Shown: positions 1 through 9,769, counted from the first letter of the stretch. The stretch: DNA of 34,521 nucleotides from Burkholderiaceae bacterium (GCA_016936875.1 JAFGXB010000222.1:1-34521); one strand, 5' to 3'. Notes: generated by a model not told the origin, from the letters alone. Numbers and translations: made by a program.

Positions 1-719
1 CAGTCTGCGTAGGTGAGGCAGCACTGCGCCTTGTCGGCGAACGCCGAGTTGGCGAGGATGGTGTGGAAGCAGTGCTCGTCCGGGCAAAAGGTGTGGCGGC
101 AAAAATCGACATAGGCCGCGTTCCCGTCCATGAAGTCGAGAACATGCTTCACGGCCGCGCGGGTCAGCGCCCACCAGGTATGCCCGCCGTGCGGCTGCAT
201 GGTGCCGAGGGCGGGGTCGAAGTCCCGCTCCTTGGGCAGCAGGCCGATGATCTGGGCGCCACGCTTGAGGCGGTTGAGCACGCGGGAGGAGGTCTTCAGC
301 GGCTGATAGTGCGTCAGCCGGGTCAGGGTCTTGCAGCCGTCGGCGGTTGGCATGCGCTCCAGGTTGATGAATTCCAGATCGGCATGGGCCTCAAAGAACT
401 GGTGGATGAAGGCGTTGCTGCGCACCGGATAGTCCGCGCCGCTGAGCAGCACGAAACGTGGATGCGCCTGACCGGGCTGCGCCAGCGCGGCGCGCATCAG
501 CAGCACGATGGCCTCGACCTGGGAGTAGTCGCCCCAGAACACCCGCGCGCGGTCTTGCAGGATGTGGACGCGCGGGTCGTCTGGCAGGCTGAAATCCGTC
601 AGCCGCGACTTTCTGTCGATGTGGACGTAGAAGTGGCTGTCGGGCGTGGACAGGCGCTCGATCAGCGCGCGCAGATGCGCGGGCTGGTCGTGGGCGAGGA
701 GGAGGTAGGCGATGTCCAT
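1..719 (-). CDS. Beta-1,6-N-acetylglucosaminyltransferase-like (core-2/I-branching family) glycosyltransferase, 3' end truncated by window
   Basis: Minus-strand translation from ATG at 719 reads MDIAYLLLAHDQPAHLRALIERLSTPDSHFYVHIDRKSRL...FVLLSGADYPVRSN, typical of the core-2/I-branching family; open to the window edge. It is missing from the ORF list because it has no stop inside the window. Confidence 0.8.
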   Translation of the reverse strand, partial: MDIAYLLLAHDQPAHLRALIERLSTPDSHFYVHIDRKSRLTDFSLPDDPRVHILQDRARVFWGDYSQVEAIVLLMRAALAQPGQAHPRFVLLSGADYPVRSNAFIHQFFEAHADLEFINLERMPTADGCKTLTRLTHYQPLKTSSRVLNRLKRGAQIIGLLPKERDFDPALGTMQPHGGHTWWALTRAAVKHVLDFMDGNAAYVDFCRHTFCPDEHCFHTILANSAFADKAQCCLTYAD

Positions 720-749
720 ATGCGCTTCTGGTTGGGGATCGGGTCGGGA

Positions 750-1823
750 TCAGACCGCGGCCAGCGACGGCATCAGTTGCGCCCGCGGGCCCTTGCGGCC
801 GAGCAGGTGGAGCTTGATGGTGGTTTGCTCGTTCATCACTGGGCGGTGACGGCTGCGAAACAGGGCATAGCGGGCCAGCATGGCCGGGCGGCTGCGGTTG
901 GCCAGGGTGTGGCGGTAACGCAGTTCTCGCCGGATGTGCGCCGGGGCCGCGTCCATCCGTTGCAGCGCGTTGCGCAAGCTGTCGAATTCAGCGGAGAAGT
1001 CGGTGCGCCCGCCCAGATCGAACAGGATGCCGCCGTGATTGCAGAACGGCGTCGGGTCGAAAGGGGCGGCGCCGACCATGTCGCGCAGGCGCTCGGCCAG
1101 GCGCAGCGAAACGCTCTGCGACGCCGCCATCTGGGCCGCAAATTTCTGCCGCCCCACGCCGCCGGGATGCATGCGGTAGCGGATGAGCTGCTGCGGCACA
1201 TTGGCCACCATGCCGAGCAGCGCGAGCTGGCCGAACAGGAAATAGTCTTCCACCAGATTTTCGAACTCCGGCGCGGGACGGGCCGGGTGACCGGTGCCGA
1301 ATTCCACGCCATAACGCGCACCCAGCGCCTGCAACCGGTCCAGCCGCATGGCCACGGTGGGATGCGCCACCGGGTTGCAGAACAGCATGGCGGCGGCGAT
1401 GCGGCCGGGCGCGGTGGGCAGGGGATGCTGCGGCAGCGTCCGGCCCCGGTCGTCGAAATTGGTGAGTTGCCCGCCAAGCGCCACCACGTCGGGATGGGCG
1501 GCGAACCCCGCCTGGGTATGGCGCAGGCGCTCGGGCAGGGCGATGTCGTCGGCGTCGTGGCGCACCACATACTTGGCGTCACACAACGCAAGCCCGGCGT
1601 TGAGCAGGCCGGACAGGCCGCGGGCGTCTGGCAGGCTGTGGATGCGGATGCGGGGATCGACCAGCGCGCGGGACTGGGCGATCTCCAGGGTGTGGTCGGT
1701 GGAGCCGTGATCCAGCACGAACAGACGCCAGTCGGTCACGGTCTGGGCGCGGATGCTGTCCAGCGCCTCGGTCAGATAGGCCGCGCCATTTTTCACCGGC
1801 AGCAGGATGTCGAAATAGGCCAT
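750..1823 (-). CDS. Family 2 glycosyltransferase
   Basis: MAYFDILLPVKNGAAYLTEALDSIRAQTVTDWRLFVLDHGSTDHT...YVVRHDADDIALPERL: GT2 N-terminal fold and DxD-like motif. Start trimmed to MAYFD. Confidence 0.88.
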   Translation of the reverse strand: MAYFDILLPVKNGAAYLTEALDSIRAQTVTDWRLFVLDHGSTDHTLEIAQSRALVDPRIRIHSLPDARGLSGLLNAGLALCDAKYVVRHDADDIALPERLRHTQAGFAAHPDVVALGGQLTNFDDRGRTLPQHPLPTAPGRIAAAMLFCNPVAHPTVAMRLDRLQALGARYGVEFGTGHPARPAPEFENLVEDYFLFGQLALLGMVANVPQQLIRYRMHPGGVGRQKFAAQMAASQSVSLRLAERLRDMVGAAPFDPTPFCNHGGILFDLGGRTDFSAEFDSLRNALQRMDAAPAHIRRELRYRHTLANRSRPAMLARYALFRSRHRPVMNEQTTIKLHLLGRKGPRAQLMPSLAAV

Positions 1824-1836
1824 GGGGCGTTCCGGC

Positions 1837-3231
1837 TCAGTAGGCGTTCGCGCTGCGAAAGCCCTTGAAAATGGTGGCGGCAATGATGCGCAGGTCCATG
1901 AACAGCGACCAGTTGCGGATGTACTGCATGTCGTACTCCACCCGCTTTTCCATCTTGTCCAGACTGTCGGTTTCCCCGCGCCAGCCGTTGATCTGCGCCC
2001 AGCCGGTGATGCCCGGCTTGACCTTGTGGCGCAGCATGTAGCCGTGAATGAGCGCGCGGTACTGCTCGTTGTGCGACACGGCGTGGGGCCGCGGCCCGAC
2101 GATGGACATGCGCCCTTGCAGCACGTTGAAAAACTGCGGCAGTTCGTCCAGCGAGGTGCTGCGCAGAAACGCGCCCACCGGGGTGATGCGGGAGTCTCCG
2201 CGCCTGGCCTGCACCACGGTGTCGCCGTTTTCGGTGACCGTCATGCTGCGGAACTTCCAGACCTCGACGATCTGTCCGTTGAGGCCGTAACGGCGCTGCC
2301 TGAAGATCACCGGCCCGGGCGAAGTGAAGCGCACCGCGGCGGCAATGGCCAGCAGCAGCGGGCTGATGAGCAAGAGGATGAGGCTGGACACCACCACGTC
2401 CTCGATGCGCTTGAGCAGTCCGCTAACACCGAAAAACGGCGTGTCATACACACTGATGATGGGATGCCCCGCGATTTCGCGCCAGTTGGCATGGCCGCGC
2501 TCGAAAATTCGGGAGTCGGGCACGATGAACACGGAGGCCGTGGTATCGGCCAGTTCCCGCACGATGTGGTCAATGCGCTCCTCCGCGCAGGCGGGCAAGG
2601 TGATGAACACGAAGTCCACGCGACCGGCCTTGGCGTCGCGCATCAGCGTGTCAACCCTGCCAATCAGCGACAGGTTTTGCAGGTTCAGACGTTTGACGGC
2701 GCGGTCGTCGTACACCCCGGCGACGCGCAAGCCCGACCACATCCGGCTGCCGAAATGGCTGGCAATGCGCTCCGCCGAGCGGTTGGCGCCAACGAACGCC
2801 AGAATGCGAATGTCCACACCACAACGCGCTTTGCGCTCGATGTGGTGGCGCAGGACCGCGCGCTGGCCAATCATCAGCACCGGCACGGCCAGCGCCCACA
2901 CGCCAAGCGAAACCCGCGAGTACTGTGCCGTGACATGCAAGGCAAAGCCGATGGCCAGCAAGGCGGCAAGCACGGTGCACCAGACCACGACGATCTGCCG
3001 CGCCTCTTCGCGCAGTGGCAGCAGTTGCCAGGAGCCATACAAGCCCCAGAACCGGGCGCCGAGCTGAAAGACCAGTAGCGCGGTGGTGAACAGCATGTAA
3101 ATGTTGTCCCCCGGCACGCCTTCATTCAGCAGCACGCTGGCCAGCAGCGCGCCGATCAGGAACACCACATCCATCAAGCGGAGAAACAACTCCGCGCTGT
3201 CATAGGGCGACTGCACAGCACCTCGCAACAT
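1837..3231 (-). CDS. Undecaprenyl-phosphate sugar phosphotransferase (WcaJ/exopolysaccharide polyprenyl glycosylphosphotransferase family)
   Basis: N-terminal TM segments; C-terminal bacterial sugar transferase motifs FRQRRYGLNGQIVEVWKFRSM, STSLDELPQFFNVLQGRMSIVGPRPH, KPGITGWAQINGWRG. Confidence 0.9.
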   Translation of the reverse strand: MLRGAVQSPYDSAELFLRLMDVVFLIGALLASVLLNEGVPGDNIYMLFTTALLVFQLGARFWGLYGSWQLLPLREEARQIVVVWCTVLAALLAIGFALHVTAQYSRVSLGVWALAVPVLMIGQRAVLRHHIERKARCGVDIRILAFVGANRSAERIASHFGSRMWSGLRVAGVYDDRAVKRLNLQNLSLIGRVDTLMRDAKAGRVDFVFITLPACAEERIDHIVRELADTTASVFIVPDSRIFERGHANWREIAGHPIISVYDTPFFGVSGLLKRIEDVVVSSLILLLISPLLLAIAAAVRFTSPGPVIFRQRRYGLNGQIVEVWKFRSMTVTENGDTVVQARRGDSRITPVGAFLRSTSLDELPQFFNVLQGRMSIVGPRPHAVSHNEQYRALIHGYMLRHKVKPGITGWAQINGWRGETDSLDKMEKRVEYDMQYIRNWSLFMDLRIIAATIFKGFRSANAY

Positions 3232-3511
3232 GGCACGGCCCTCTCTGGCATTCGGCGTCCTGGCACCGGCTGCGCGCAAAGCACGCTGTCACGGCCCTTG
3301 TTGGCCCCGCGACCTCTGCGGGCCCTGCGCAACTGGGCGGACGCCCTGGTTCCGTTGCGCAATGCAGGCCGCGTGTTCAGCACTCGGCTTGCCTGGAGTG
3401 CTCATAAGCAAGTCATGGGCCAGCGCGAACAGGGCCACACCATGCCCCGATTGATCCGGCACGTTGAAGGATGAAACGGCTCCTCTCCCCATGAGCGGGC
3501 GCCATGCAGCG

Positions 3512-3533
3512 CCTCCCCCGTCAGCGGGGGAGG
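3512..3533. repeat. Intergenic hairpin CCTCCCCC-gtcagc-GGGGGAGG
   Basis: Perfect 8-bp inverted repeat read directly; no T tract. Confidence 0.7.
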
Positions 3534-3744
3534 TTTCCAGATCAATCAGTCCCTCGTAAACCCATGTGCATGGCGGCGGCGCACTGCAGCACGGCCCGAG
3601 GTTGATCGCCAAGCAAAGCGCCTCCGGGGAGTGCCACGCCCTCGCAATGGGCTTGGCCGGTGGCGTGCATGCGCACCGATGCTGCGCCGCACAAAATTTG
3701 TGCGCCTGCACCAAGATCAGGCGGAAACGCATCCCGACCCTCCG

Positions 3745-3789
3745 CATGCGCGCTGTTTCTGCTACGCGGTTGCATAAACAGCGCGCATG
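3745..3789. repeat. Perfect 14-bp inverted repeat (CATGCGCGCTGTTT / AAACAGCGCGCATG), 17-nt loop
   Basis: Read directly: arms 3745-3758 and 3776-3789, upstream of the PhyH gene. Confidence 0.85.
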
Positions 3790-3921
3790 GAGCACTTCCC
3801 CGCCGTCATGGCCATCCGCCCTGCTGCGGCAGGGCGCACGGCCCAGCAGGCCCGGTTTTTGCGTGATCTTGGCGCAATCACGTCCTTTGGGGCGCTCATG
3901 ACGCTCCGAAACGGAGGAAAT

Positions 3922-4722
3922 ATGGATATGACCTTGCCTTCTTCGCGCCGCCCGTCGCCCGACGACCTGGCAACCTGGGCGCAACTGGGCTACCTGCCCG
4001 CGCCGGGGCTGTTTCGCCCCGAGGATCTTGCAGAGGCGGAGCAGCTGCTTGACGGCTTGCTCGCCGCCAAGGCGGCATCTGGCACCGACGACTGGACCAT
4101 GCTGCAGAACGGCAAGACGGTGTCCGAAGAAATCATTTTCACGGCGCAGCACGAACCCCGCCTGAAAGACACCGAGATTTTCCGGCAGTGCGAGGCTTAT
4201 GCGGCTGCGCTACTGGGCATGCCGGTGGAGTATGCGTTCGATCACGTCATTCGCAAGACGGCGGGCATAGGCAAGGGCACGCGCTGGCATCAGGACGTGT
4301 ATTACGAAAAAGATGAGCTCTACCGTTATAAAGACCGGGTGCACTTCTGGATTCCCATGGCCGATGTGCCGCTGATGGGCGGCGCGATGCGCTACATCCC
4401 GGCCTCGCACGACGGAACGATGTATGAGCACAAGACCATCCCCGGTGCCGACGACACGCACTATGTGATGGCCACCGGCTTTGACGAATCCGCCGCGGTG
4501 GATGTGCCCATCGGGGCGGGCGGCGCCATCCTGCACCACCCCTATCTGCTGCATGCCAGCGGCCCGAACACGTCGCAGCAGGTGCGCACCGCGTGGATTC
4601 TGCACTTCGCCAAGCCGCGCACCGCCAGCCAGAACATGCGCTATCAAGCCCTCCAGCTGCGCCACGGCTGGAGGCGCGCGAAAAGCGGGCTGAAGGACAG
4701 GCTCAAGTCACTTATTCCCTGA
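3922..4722 (+). CDS. Phytanoyl-CoA dioxygenase (PhyH) family protein
   Basis: ATG at 3922 preceded by GGAGG. HxD motif in TRWHQDVYYEKDELYRYKDRVHFWIPMADVPLMGGAMRYIPASH and distal His in LHHPYLLHASGPN. Confidence 0.85.
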   Translation: MDMTLPSSRRPSPDDLATWAQLGYLPAPGLFRPEDLAEAEQLLDGLLAAKAASGTDDWTMLQNGKTVSEEIIFTAQHEPRLKDTEIFRQCEAYAAALLGMPVEYAFDHVIRKTAGIGKGTRWHQDVYYEKDELYRYKDRVHFWIPMADVPLMGGAMRYIPASHDGTMYEHKTIPGADDTHYVMATGFDESAAVDVPIGAGGAILHHPYLLHASGPNTSQQVRTAWILHFAKPRTASQNMRYQALQLRHGWRRAKSGLKDRLKSLIP

Positions 4723-5293
4723 CCCGATTGAGCGACTGCAGTTCGTAAATCAGCCGGGTGCGCTCGCCGTTGATCGACAGCGTGTCTTCAATGCCCTTGA
4801 CCGCACGGCCCGCTGCGGGCGCGTACCAGTAGTGGGTCATCACGGTGGCTTGCGCCGCGGTGTAGTGGCCTTGCAGGCGATAGGTCTGAAACGTTCCAGC
4901 AGGGACGGTGACGGTTTGTTCCGCCTCCACGCTCACACTCACACCGAGCGTGTTGTGCAGCTCCCATTCCGGCTGGCTTTGGGTGATGGTGGTTTTCCAG
5001 TTCTTGCCCACGCTCAGCGGAAAGACGAACTGCGGGAACGCCGGGCTGTATTCAATGGCCTCGCCCGGCACGATCTCGCGCGAGAGCAGGTCGAACTGGT
5101 TTGAATACAGGTTCTTCAGCACGGGCGCGTCGGCCTTGTTGGTGCGCTGCACCTCCACATGCACCTCGCCGTTCGGCCCGATCTGCGTGACGTGGTTGGC
5201 CAGAACCAGGCCGGGGTCGCCGCGCTCGGCTTCTTCCTGCGTGCGGGTGACAAACACCCAGCGGTCTCCAACGCGGATATCGGGCAATTGCAT
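4712..5293 (-). CDS. Conserved hypothetical protein (DUF3108-like beta-rich fold)
   Basis: 193-aa ORF MQLPDIRVGDRWVFVTRTQEEAERGDPG...TVPAGTFQTYRLQGHYTAAQATVMTHYWYAPAAGRAVKGIED; pattern resembles DUF3108-type proteins. Confidence 0.6.
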   Translation of the reverse strand: MQLPDIRVGDRWVFVTRTQEEAERGDPGLVLANHVTQIGPNGEVHVEVQRTNKADAPVLKNLYSNQFDLLSREIVPGEAIEYSPAFPQFVFPLSVGKNWKTTITQSQPEWELHNTLGVSVSVEAEQTVTVPAGTFQTYRLQGHYTAAQATVMTHYWYAPAAGRAVKGIEDTLSINGERTRLIYELQSLNRVRE

Positions 5294-5391
5294 CTTGGGT
5301 CTCCTGCAAAGATGGGGCGAGTGGGCGATTTTGCCCCGGACGCGGACGCGACCGCGCCACGCCGGGCAAAGCCCGCCTCGGTGAAGGTGAA

Positions 5392-6447
5392 TCAGGCCGC
5401 GTCGGCGTAAAACCCGGCGCGGTGACGCGCTCGCGGCGCTTCGCTCTTCACGGCAGCCTGAATGGCGGCAATGTGCTCCGGCGTGGTGCCGCAGCAGCCG
5501 CCGACAATGTTCACCAGCCCCTCGGCGGCAAACTCGTGCAGCAGGCGCGAGGTGACTTCGGGCGTTTCGTCAAAGCCGGTGTCACTCATCGGGTTGGGCA
5601 GCCCGGCATTGGGGTAGCAACTGATGAACGTATCGGGTGCGGCCTTGGCCAGCTCTTGCAGATAGGGGCGCATGAGGGCTGCGCCCAGCGCGCAGTTCAG
5701 GCCGACGGCCAGCGGCTGTGCATGACGCACGCTGGACCAGAACGCGGTGACGGTCTGGCCGGAGAGAATGCGACCGGAGGCGTCGGTGACGGTGCCGCTG
5801 ATGAGGATGGGCAGCCGCTCGCCGGTCTCCTCGAACACTTCGTCCACAGCGAATAGCGCCGCCTTGGCGTTGAGGGTGTCGAAAATGGTTTCCACCAAAA
5901 TGATGTCGGCACCGCCGCGCATCAGCGCGCGGGTTTGTTGCGCGTAAGCGGCGCGCAGGGTCTCGAAATCGACATTGCGCGCACCGGGATCATTCACGTC
6001 CGGGCTGATGCTCGCCGTCTTGGGCGTGGGGCCCAGCGCGCCGGCGACGAAACGCGGCTTGTCCGGGGTGCTGAATTTGTCGCAGGCCGCGCGCGCCAGT
6101 CGGGCCGAGGCCTCGTTCATCTCATCCACCAGTTCGGCCATGCCGTAATCGTCCTGTGCCACCGTGGTCGCGCCGAAGGTGTTGGTCTCGACCAGATCGG
6201 CCCCGGCGGCCAGATAGCCCTCGTGAATGTCGCGGATGATCTGCGGCTGCGTCAGGCTGAGCAGCTCGTTATTGCCTTTGACGTCGCGCGGCCAGTCCTT
6301 GAAGCGCTCGCCACGGTATTGCGCCTCGTTCAGCTTGAAGCGCTGGATCATGGTGCCCATCGCACCATCGAGGATGACGATGCGGTTTTTCAACAGCGCG
6401 GGCAACTGCGCCGCGCGGGTGTAGGGCGATTGGGCGGGTGTGTTCAT
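5392..6447 (-). CDS. metH: Methionine synthase homocysteine-binding (N-terminal) module / homocysteine S-methyltransferase, split MetH
   Basis: [58 protein letters not shown] (zinc-binding Cys pair); ends after this domain. Confidence 0.88.
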   Translation of the reverse strand: MNTPAQSPYTRAAQLPALLKNRIVILDGAMGTMIQRFKLNEAQYRGERFKDWPRDVKGNNELLSLTQPQIIRDIHEGYLAAGADLVETNTFGATTVAQDDYGMAELVDEMNEASARLARAACDKFSTPDKPRFVAGALGPTPKTASISPDVNDPGARNVDFETLRAAYAQQTRALMRGGADIILVETIFDTLNAKAALFAVDEVFEETGERLPILISGTVTDASGRILSGQTVTAFWSSVRHAQPLAVGLNCALGAALMRPYLQELAKAAPDTFISCYPNAGLPNPMSDTGFDETPEVTSRLLHEFAAEGLVNIVGGCCGTTPEHIAAIQAAVKSEAPRARHRAGFYADAA

Positions 6448-6546
6448 GGCTGAATGGTAGAGCTTGACGCCCTTTGCCCAGTTGAAAACACGCGCTTCAC
6501 CCTACCGGCACAGCCTCCGCGCAACCCTCGCGCGGTTTCCGGTTTC

Positions 6547-6571
6547 GCAGGCACCCCATTGGTGTGCCTGC
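6547..6571 (-). terminator. Candidate hairpin downstream of the 6618-7421 gene (GCAGGCAC...GTGCCTGC)
   Basis: 8-bp perfect stem in the intergenic gap; no clear T tract, so terminator function is tentative. Confidence 0.35.
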
Positions 6572-6617
6572 AGCCTCCCGCCAAGCCGCCGTTGCTCAGC
6601 AAAGCCCTCACTGCACT

Positions 6618-7421
6618 TCACGCGTCTCGCAAAGCATTAACCGGCGGACTGTAGGGAGAAAATAAGCGCCGAATCCTTGCCAGACGTCCGCGGTCAGACC
6701 AGAAAACCTCCTGTTTGAGCGTTCCATCAAAGCGCATTCGGCTGGCCTTGATTGTCATCATGCTTGTTGGAATCTGCTTTTCTGTTAATGCGTATTTTAA
6801 TAATTTTTCGGCATGCAAGGGCGCATCATATTTTTTGCAATACCCCATCACGTCATCCATGCGACTGCCATAGGCCTGAATGGCCTCTACACCTTTGCAA
6901 ATTGCAAAACGATCATTCAGTCCGCCCTCCCAATGCTGCCAATCCGGCAGGCAAACCTCATTTTTGTGTTTTGAATGCATGACCCGCAGCAAGGGCCGCC
7001 GAATGGAGCCATGATATAAAAGATCGGGGCGCGCAAAAACCACAATATCAAAATTCCTTGAAAGCACGGCTTGCGTGACCATTTTGAGCGAATACAACTG
7101 ATGCAAGAGGTTTTTGAGGGATTTGAAATGATCGTCCCACGAATCTCCGTAATACATGACTTCATTGAAGTCATAATCTGAAAGAAACTCGTCTGGCGCA
7201 TCAAGCTGCAACCATGACGGCGTCAGGAGGGTATATTCATTCAGATCAAGAGCGCCTCGTTCTCCAGATCTTGGATTATCAATCTCTTCAAGCTGAAAGA
7301 AATGGCAAAAGTTTTCTGTGTTCCCGATGTCACCGCAGGGTTTCAGCACATTCGACTCAATTGACCCGACCGTGCGCGACAAGGATCGGGTGATTCCAAA
7401 GAAGCAAATTGCGATGTTCAT
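6618..7421 (-). CDS. Hypothetical glycosyltransferase-like protein, AT-rich accessory gene
   Basis: MNIAICFFGITRSLSRTVGSIESNVLKPC...FDIVVFARPDLLYHGSIRRPLL; base composition visibly lower in GC than neighbours. Confidence 0.6.
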   Translation of the reverse strand: MNIAICFFGITRSLSRTVGSIESNVLKPCGDIGNTENFCHFFQLEEIDNPRSGERGALDLNEYTLLTPSWLQLDAPDEFLSDYDFNEVMYYGDSWDDHFKSLKNLLHQLYSLKMVTQAVLSRNFDIVVFARPDLLYHGSIRRPLLRVMHSKHKNEVCLPDWQHWEGGLNDRFAICKGVEAIQAYGSRMDDVMGYCKKYDAPLHAEKLLKYALTEKQIPTSMMTIKASRMRFDGTLKQEVFWSDRGRLARIRRLFSPYSPPVNALRDA

Positions 7422-7590
7422 GGCCGATGGATTCTTGTTGGTCTTGCCCGGGGCGCCGGAACAAAGACATGACAGACGCCACAATGTCGCCCTGTTGACG
7501 CAAAAAACAGGCCAATACGTTCAGTTTCGGCGGTTTTGTCACATTTTGTTGCTTCGCAAATGGGACGGCGCTGCGTAAGATGCTGATTCC

Positions 7591-8019
7591 ATGCGTGCCG
7601 CCCAGAGTTTTTTCGCATCGCTGCTGAAACCCGCCCGCCTCATCTGGCTGGTGGCGCTCGCACTGGCGCTGCAACCGCTGGCGTGGGCACGGCAGCCCGC
7701 TGCGCAGTGGGTCTCTTTGCCGTACTGCGTCAGCCAGGCGCCGGGGCCGGGTGCCGCCGCCATGCCCGTGCGCCCGGCCCCGCCGCGTGCGGCGCAGACA
7801 TCCAGTCCGCACCCCGCGCAGGGTCTGCTCGTTCTGCTGAACCCGGCTGCCGCCTTGAGTGCCGCAGGCGCGCAGGCGGCGTTGCCTGCGGCAAGCCGCA
7901 TTGCCATGGCCGTTGTCGCGCCGTCGGGCCAGCCACGTCTGCCAGATTGGGTTGCGCCGCACAGGTCCGGCGCGCCACAAACCCCGCAGCAGCCGCGGGC
8001 GCCACCACAACACTCCTGA
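7591..8019 (+). CDS. DUF2946-like small hypothetical protein
   Basis: N-terminal hydrophobic segment and C-terminal LPDWVAPHRSGAPQTPQQPRAPPQ, similar to the R-x-P-P tail of DUF2946; adjacent to PCu(A)C. Confidence 0.5.
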   Translation: MRAAQSFFASLLKPARLIWLVALALALQPLAWARQPAAQWVSLPYCVSQAPGPGAAAMPVRPAPPRAAQTSSPHPAQGLLVLLNPAAALSAAGAQAALPAASRIAMAVVAPSGQPRLPDWVAPHRSGAPQTPQQPRAPPQHS

Positions 8020-8108
8020 TCCTGCTTCGCTCTGCGGCGCCTCGCCTTGTCGTGGCGCCGCCCTTGCTGCCCGCCGTCGCGGGCAAGCCGAACTGACTGG
8101 AGTTTGTT

Positions 8109-9215
8109 GTGATGCCTTCTTCTTTGACACGCGCTGTCTCGTGCGCGCCGCGCGCCCGGACGCCGCGCATTCCCTCCCCAGCCCTCACGCTGGCCTCCCT
8201 GGCCTGCGGGGCCGCCGCCCTCGCATTCCCCATGAGCGCCCTGGCCTGCGCCACCTGCGGCTGCAGCCTGAGCACGGACGCCGCCATGGGTTATTCCGCC
8301 ACCTCGGGCTGGCGAATCAATCTGCAGACCGACTACATCAACCAGAGCCAGCTGCGCAGCGGCACGGGCAGCGTGACGGCGGCGCAAGTGGCCGGGCTCA
8401 ACCCCGCGGCCGGCCAGGAGGTGGAGCATGACACCATCAACCGCTACACCACCCTGGGCCTGACCTACAGCCCGAACGCCGACTGGTCGGTCAATCTGCA
8501 AATTCCCTACATCGACCGCAGCCACAGCACATATGGCGCGGCCACGCCGGACCAGCTCGACAGCGCCAACCTCAGCGGCGCCAGTCTGCGTGGCCTGGGC
8601 GACATCAAGCTCATCGGCAGCTTTCAGGGCCTGCTGCCAACGCACAACTTTGGCGTGCAGCTTGGCCTGAAATTGCCCACCGGACGTTACGGCGGCCCCA
8701 ATGCCGACGGCACGGGAACGGTGGGCCGCAACCCGATCGCGTTTTCCAGCGGCCCGAGTGCGGGGCAACTGGTCGATACCAGCCTGCAGCCGGGCACCGG
8801 CAGTACGGACGTGATCGCAGGCGCGTATTACTACCAGGCGGTGAGCCAGAATTTTGATGCCTTTATCAACGGTCAATTCCAGGCGGCCGTGGCGCACAAA
8901 CTCAACACGCCCGGTGCCGATTACCGCCCAGGCAACCTGGCCAGCCTGAGCTTTGGCGCGCGCTACATGGCGCATCCTGACTGGGTGCCGCAACTGCAGG
9001 TGAACATCACGCGCAAGAGCCACGATCAGGGCGCTCTGGCCGACACCACGGACACCGCGGGCACCGTGGCCTATCTCAGCCCCGGTCTGTCGGTCACGGT
9101 GGCCAAGGGGTGGCAAGCCTATGGCTTTGTACAGTTGCCGGTGTATAGCCAACTCGACGGCTATCAACTTTTCCCGCACTGGACCGCCAGCCTGGGAATC
9201 AGTACGGCGTTTTAA
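8109..9215 (+). CDS. Putative outer-membrane beta-barrel/transporter-like protein with CATCGC motif
   Basis: Signal-like N-terminus followed by ACATCGCSLSTDAAMGYS, then alternating beta-strand-like repeats ending in ASLGISTAF (terminal Phe). GTG 8109 or ATG 8112 start. Confidence 0.6.
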   Translation: MMPSSLTRAVSCAPRARTPRIPSPALTLASLACGAAALAFPMSALACATCGCSLSTDAAMGYSATSGWRINLQTDYINQSQLRSGTGSVTAAQVAGLNPAAGQEVEHDTINRYTTLGLTYSPNADWSVNLQIPYIDRSHSTYGAATPDQLDSANLSGASLRGLGDIKLIGSFQGLLPTHNFGVQLGLKLPTGRYGGPNADGTGTVGRNPIAFSSGPSAGQLVDTSLQPGTGSTDVIAGAYYYQAVSQNFDAFINGQFQAAVAHKLNTPGADYRPGNLASLSFGARYMAHPDWVPQLQVNITRKSHDQGALADTTDTAGTVAYLSPGLSVTVAKGWQAYGFVQLPVYSQLDGYQLFPHWTASLGISTAF

Positions 9216-9250
9216 AGTCCCATTTCTTTTGCGTTCAACAGGAGTTCAAT

Positions 9251-9763
9251 ATGGCCTCACCTTCTTCTTTTTCCCGCGCCGCCCTGCGCGGCTTGGCCGC
9301 TGGTGCGCTCAGCCTGGGTCTGCTCGGCTCCGCGTATGCCGCTGGCATCCAGGTGACCGATGCGTGGATACGCTGGCTGCCGGCCAATCTGCCCGCAGGC
9401 GGCTATGCCAAAGTGACCAACGACACCGACAAAACGGTCAAGCTCGTCGGTGCGTCCAGCCCGAAATACGGCATGGTCATGCTGCACCAGACGGTGAACA
9501 AGAACGGCATGTCGAACATGGTGCATGTGGACGCCATTCCCATTGCCCCGCACAAGAGCATGGCGTTCTCGCCCGGCGACTATCACATCATGCTGATGCA
9601 GCCCAAGCCGGGCATCGAGCCGGGGCAGAAGGTGCCGGTCACCCTCAAATTCTCGGACGGCCAATCGGTCACCACTGAGTTCGAAGTACGCAAACCCACC
9701 GCCTCCGGCCCGGGCGACATGAAGGGGATGGACATGGAGCACATGCACGGCGCACAGCACTGA
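9251..9763 (+). CDS. Periplasmic copper chaperone PCu(A)C family
   Basis: Signal peptide then IQVTDAWIRWLPANLPAGGYAKVTNDTDKTVKLVGASSPKYGMVMLHQT...MAFSPGDYHIMLMQPK; M/H-rich tail. Confidence 0.92.
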   Translation: MASPSSFSRAALRGLAAGALSLGLLGSAYAAGIQVTDAWIRWLPANLPAGGYAKVTNDTDKTVKLVGASSPKYGMVMLHQTVNKNGMSNMVHVDAIPIAPHKSMAFSPGDYHIMLMQPKPGIEPGQKVPVTLKFSDGQSVTTEFEVRKPTASGPGDMKGMDMEHMHGAQH

Positions 9764-9769
9764 GAGCGC

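Noticed and set aside
63-1868. 601-aa plus-strand ORF
   Set aside because: Antisense to two clear glycosyltransferase genes; low-complexity Gly/Ala/Arg/His/Gln-rich translation typical of GC-rich shadow ORFs.
7539-9179. 546-aa minus-strand ORF
   Set aside because: Antisense to the DUF2946-like and outer-membrane-like genes; no domain-like features.
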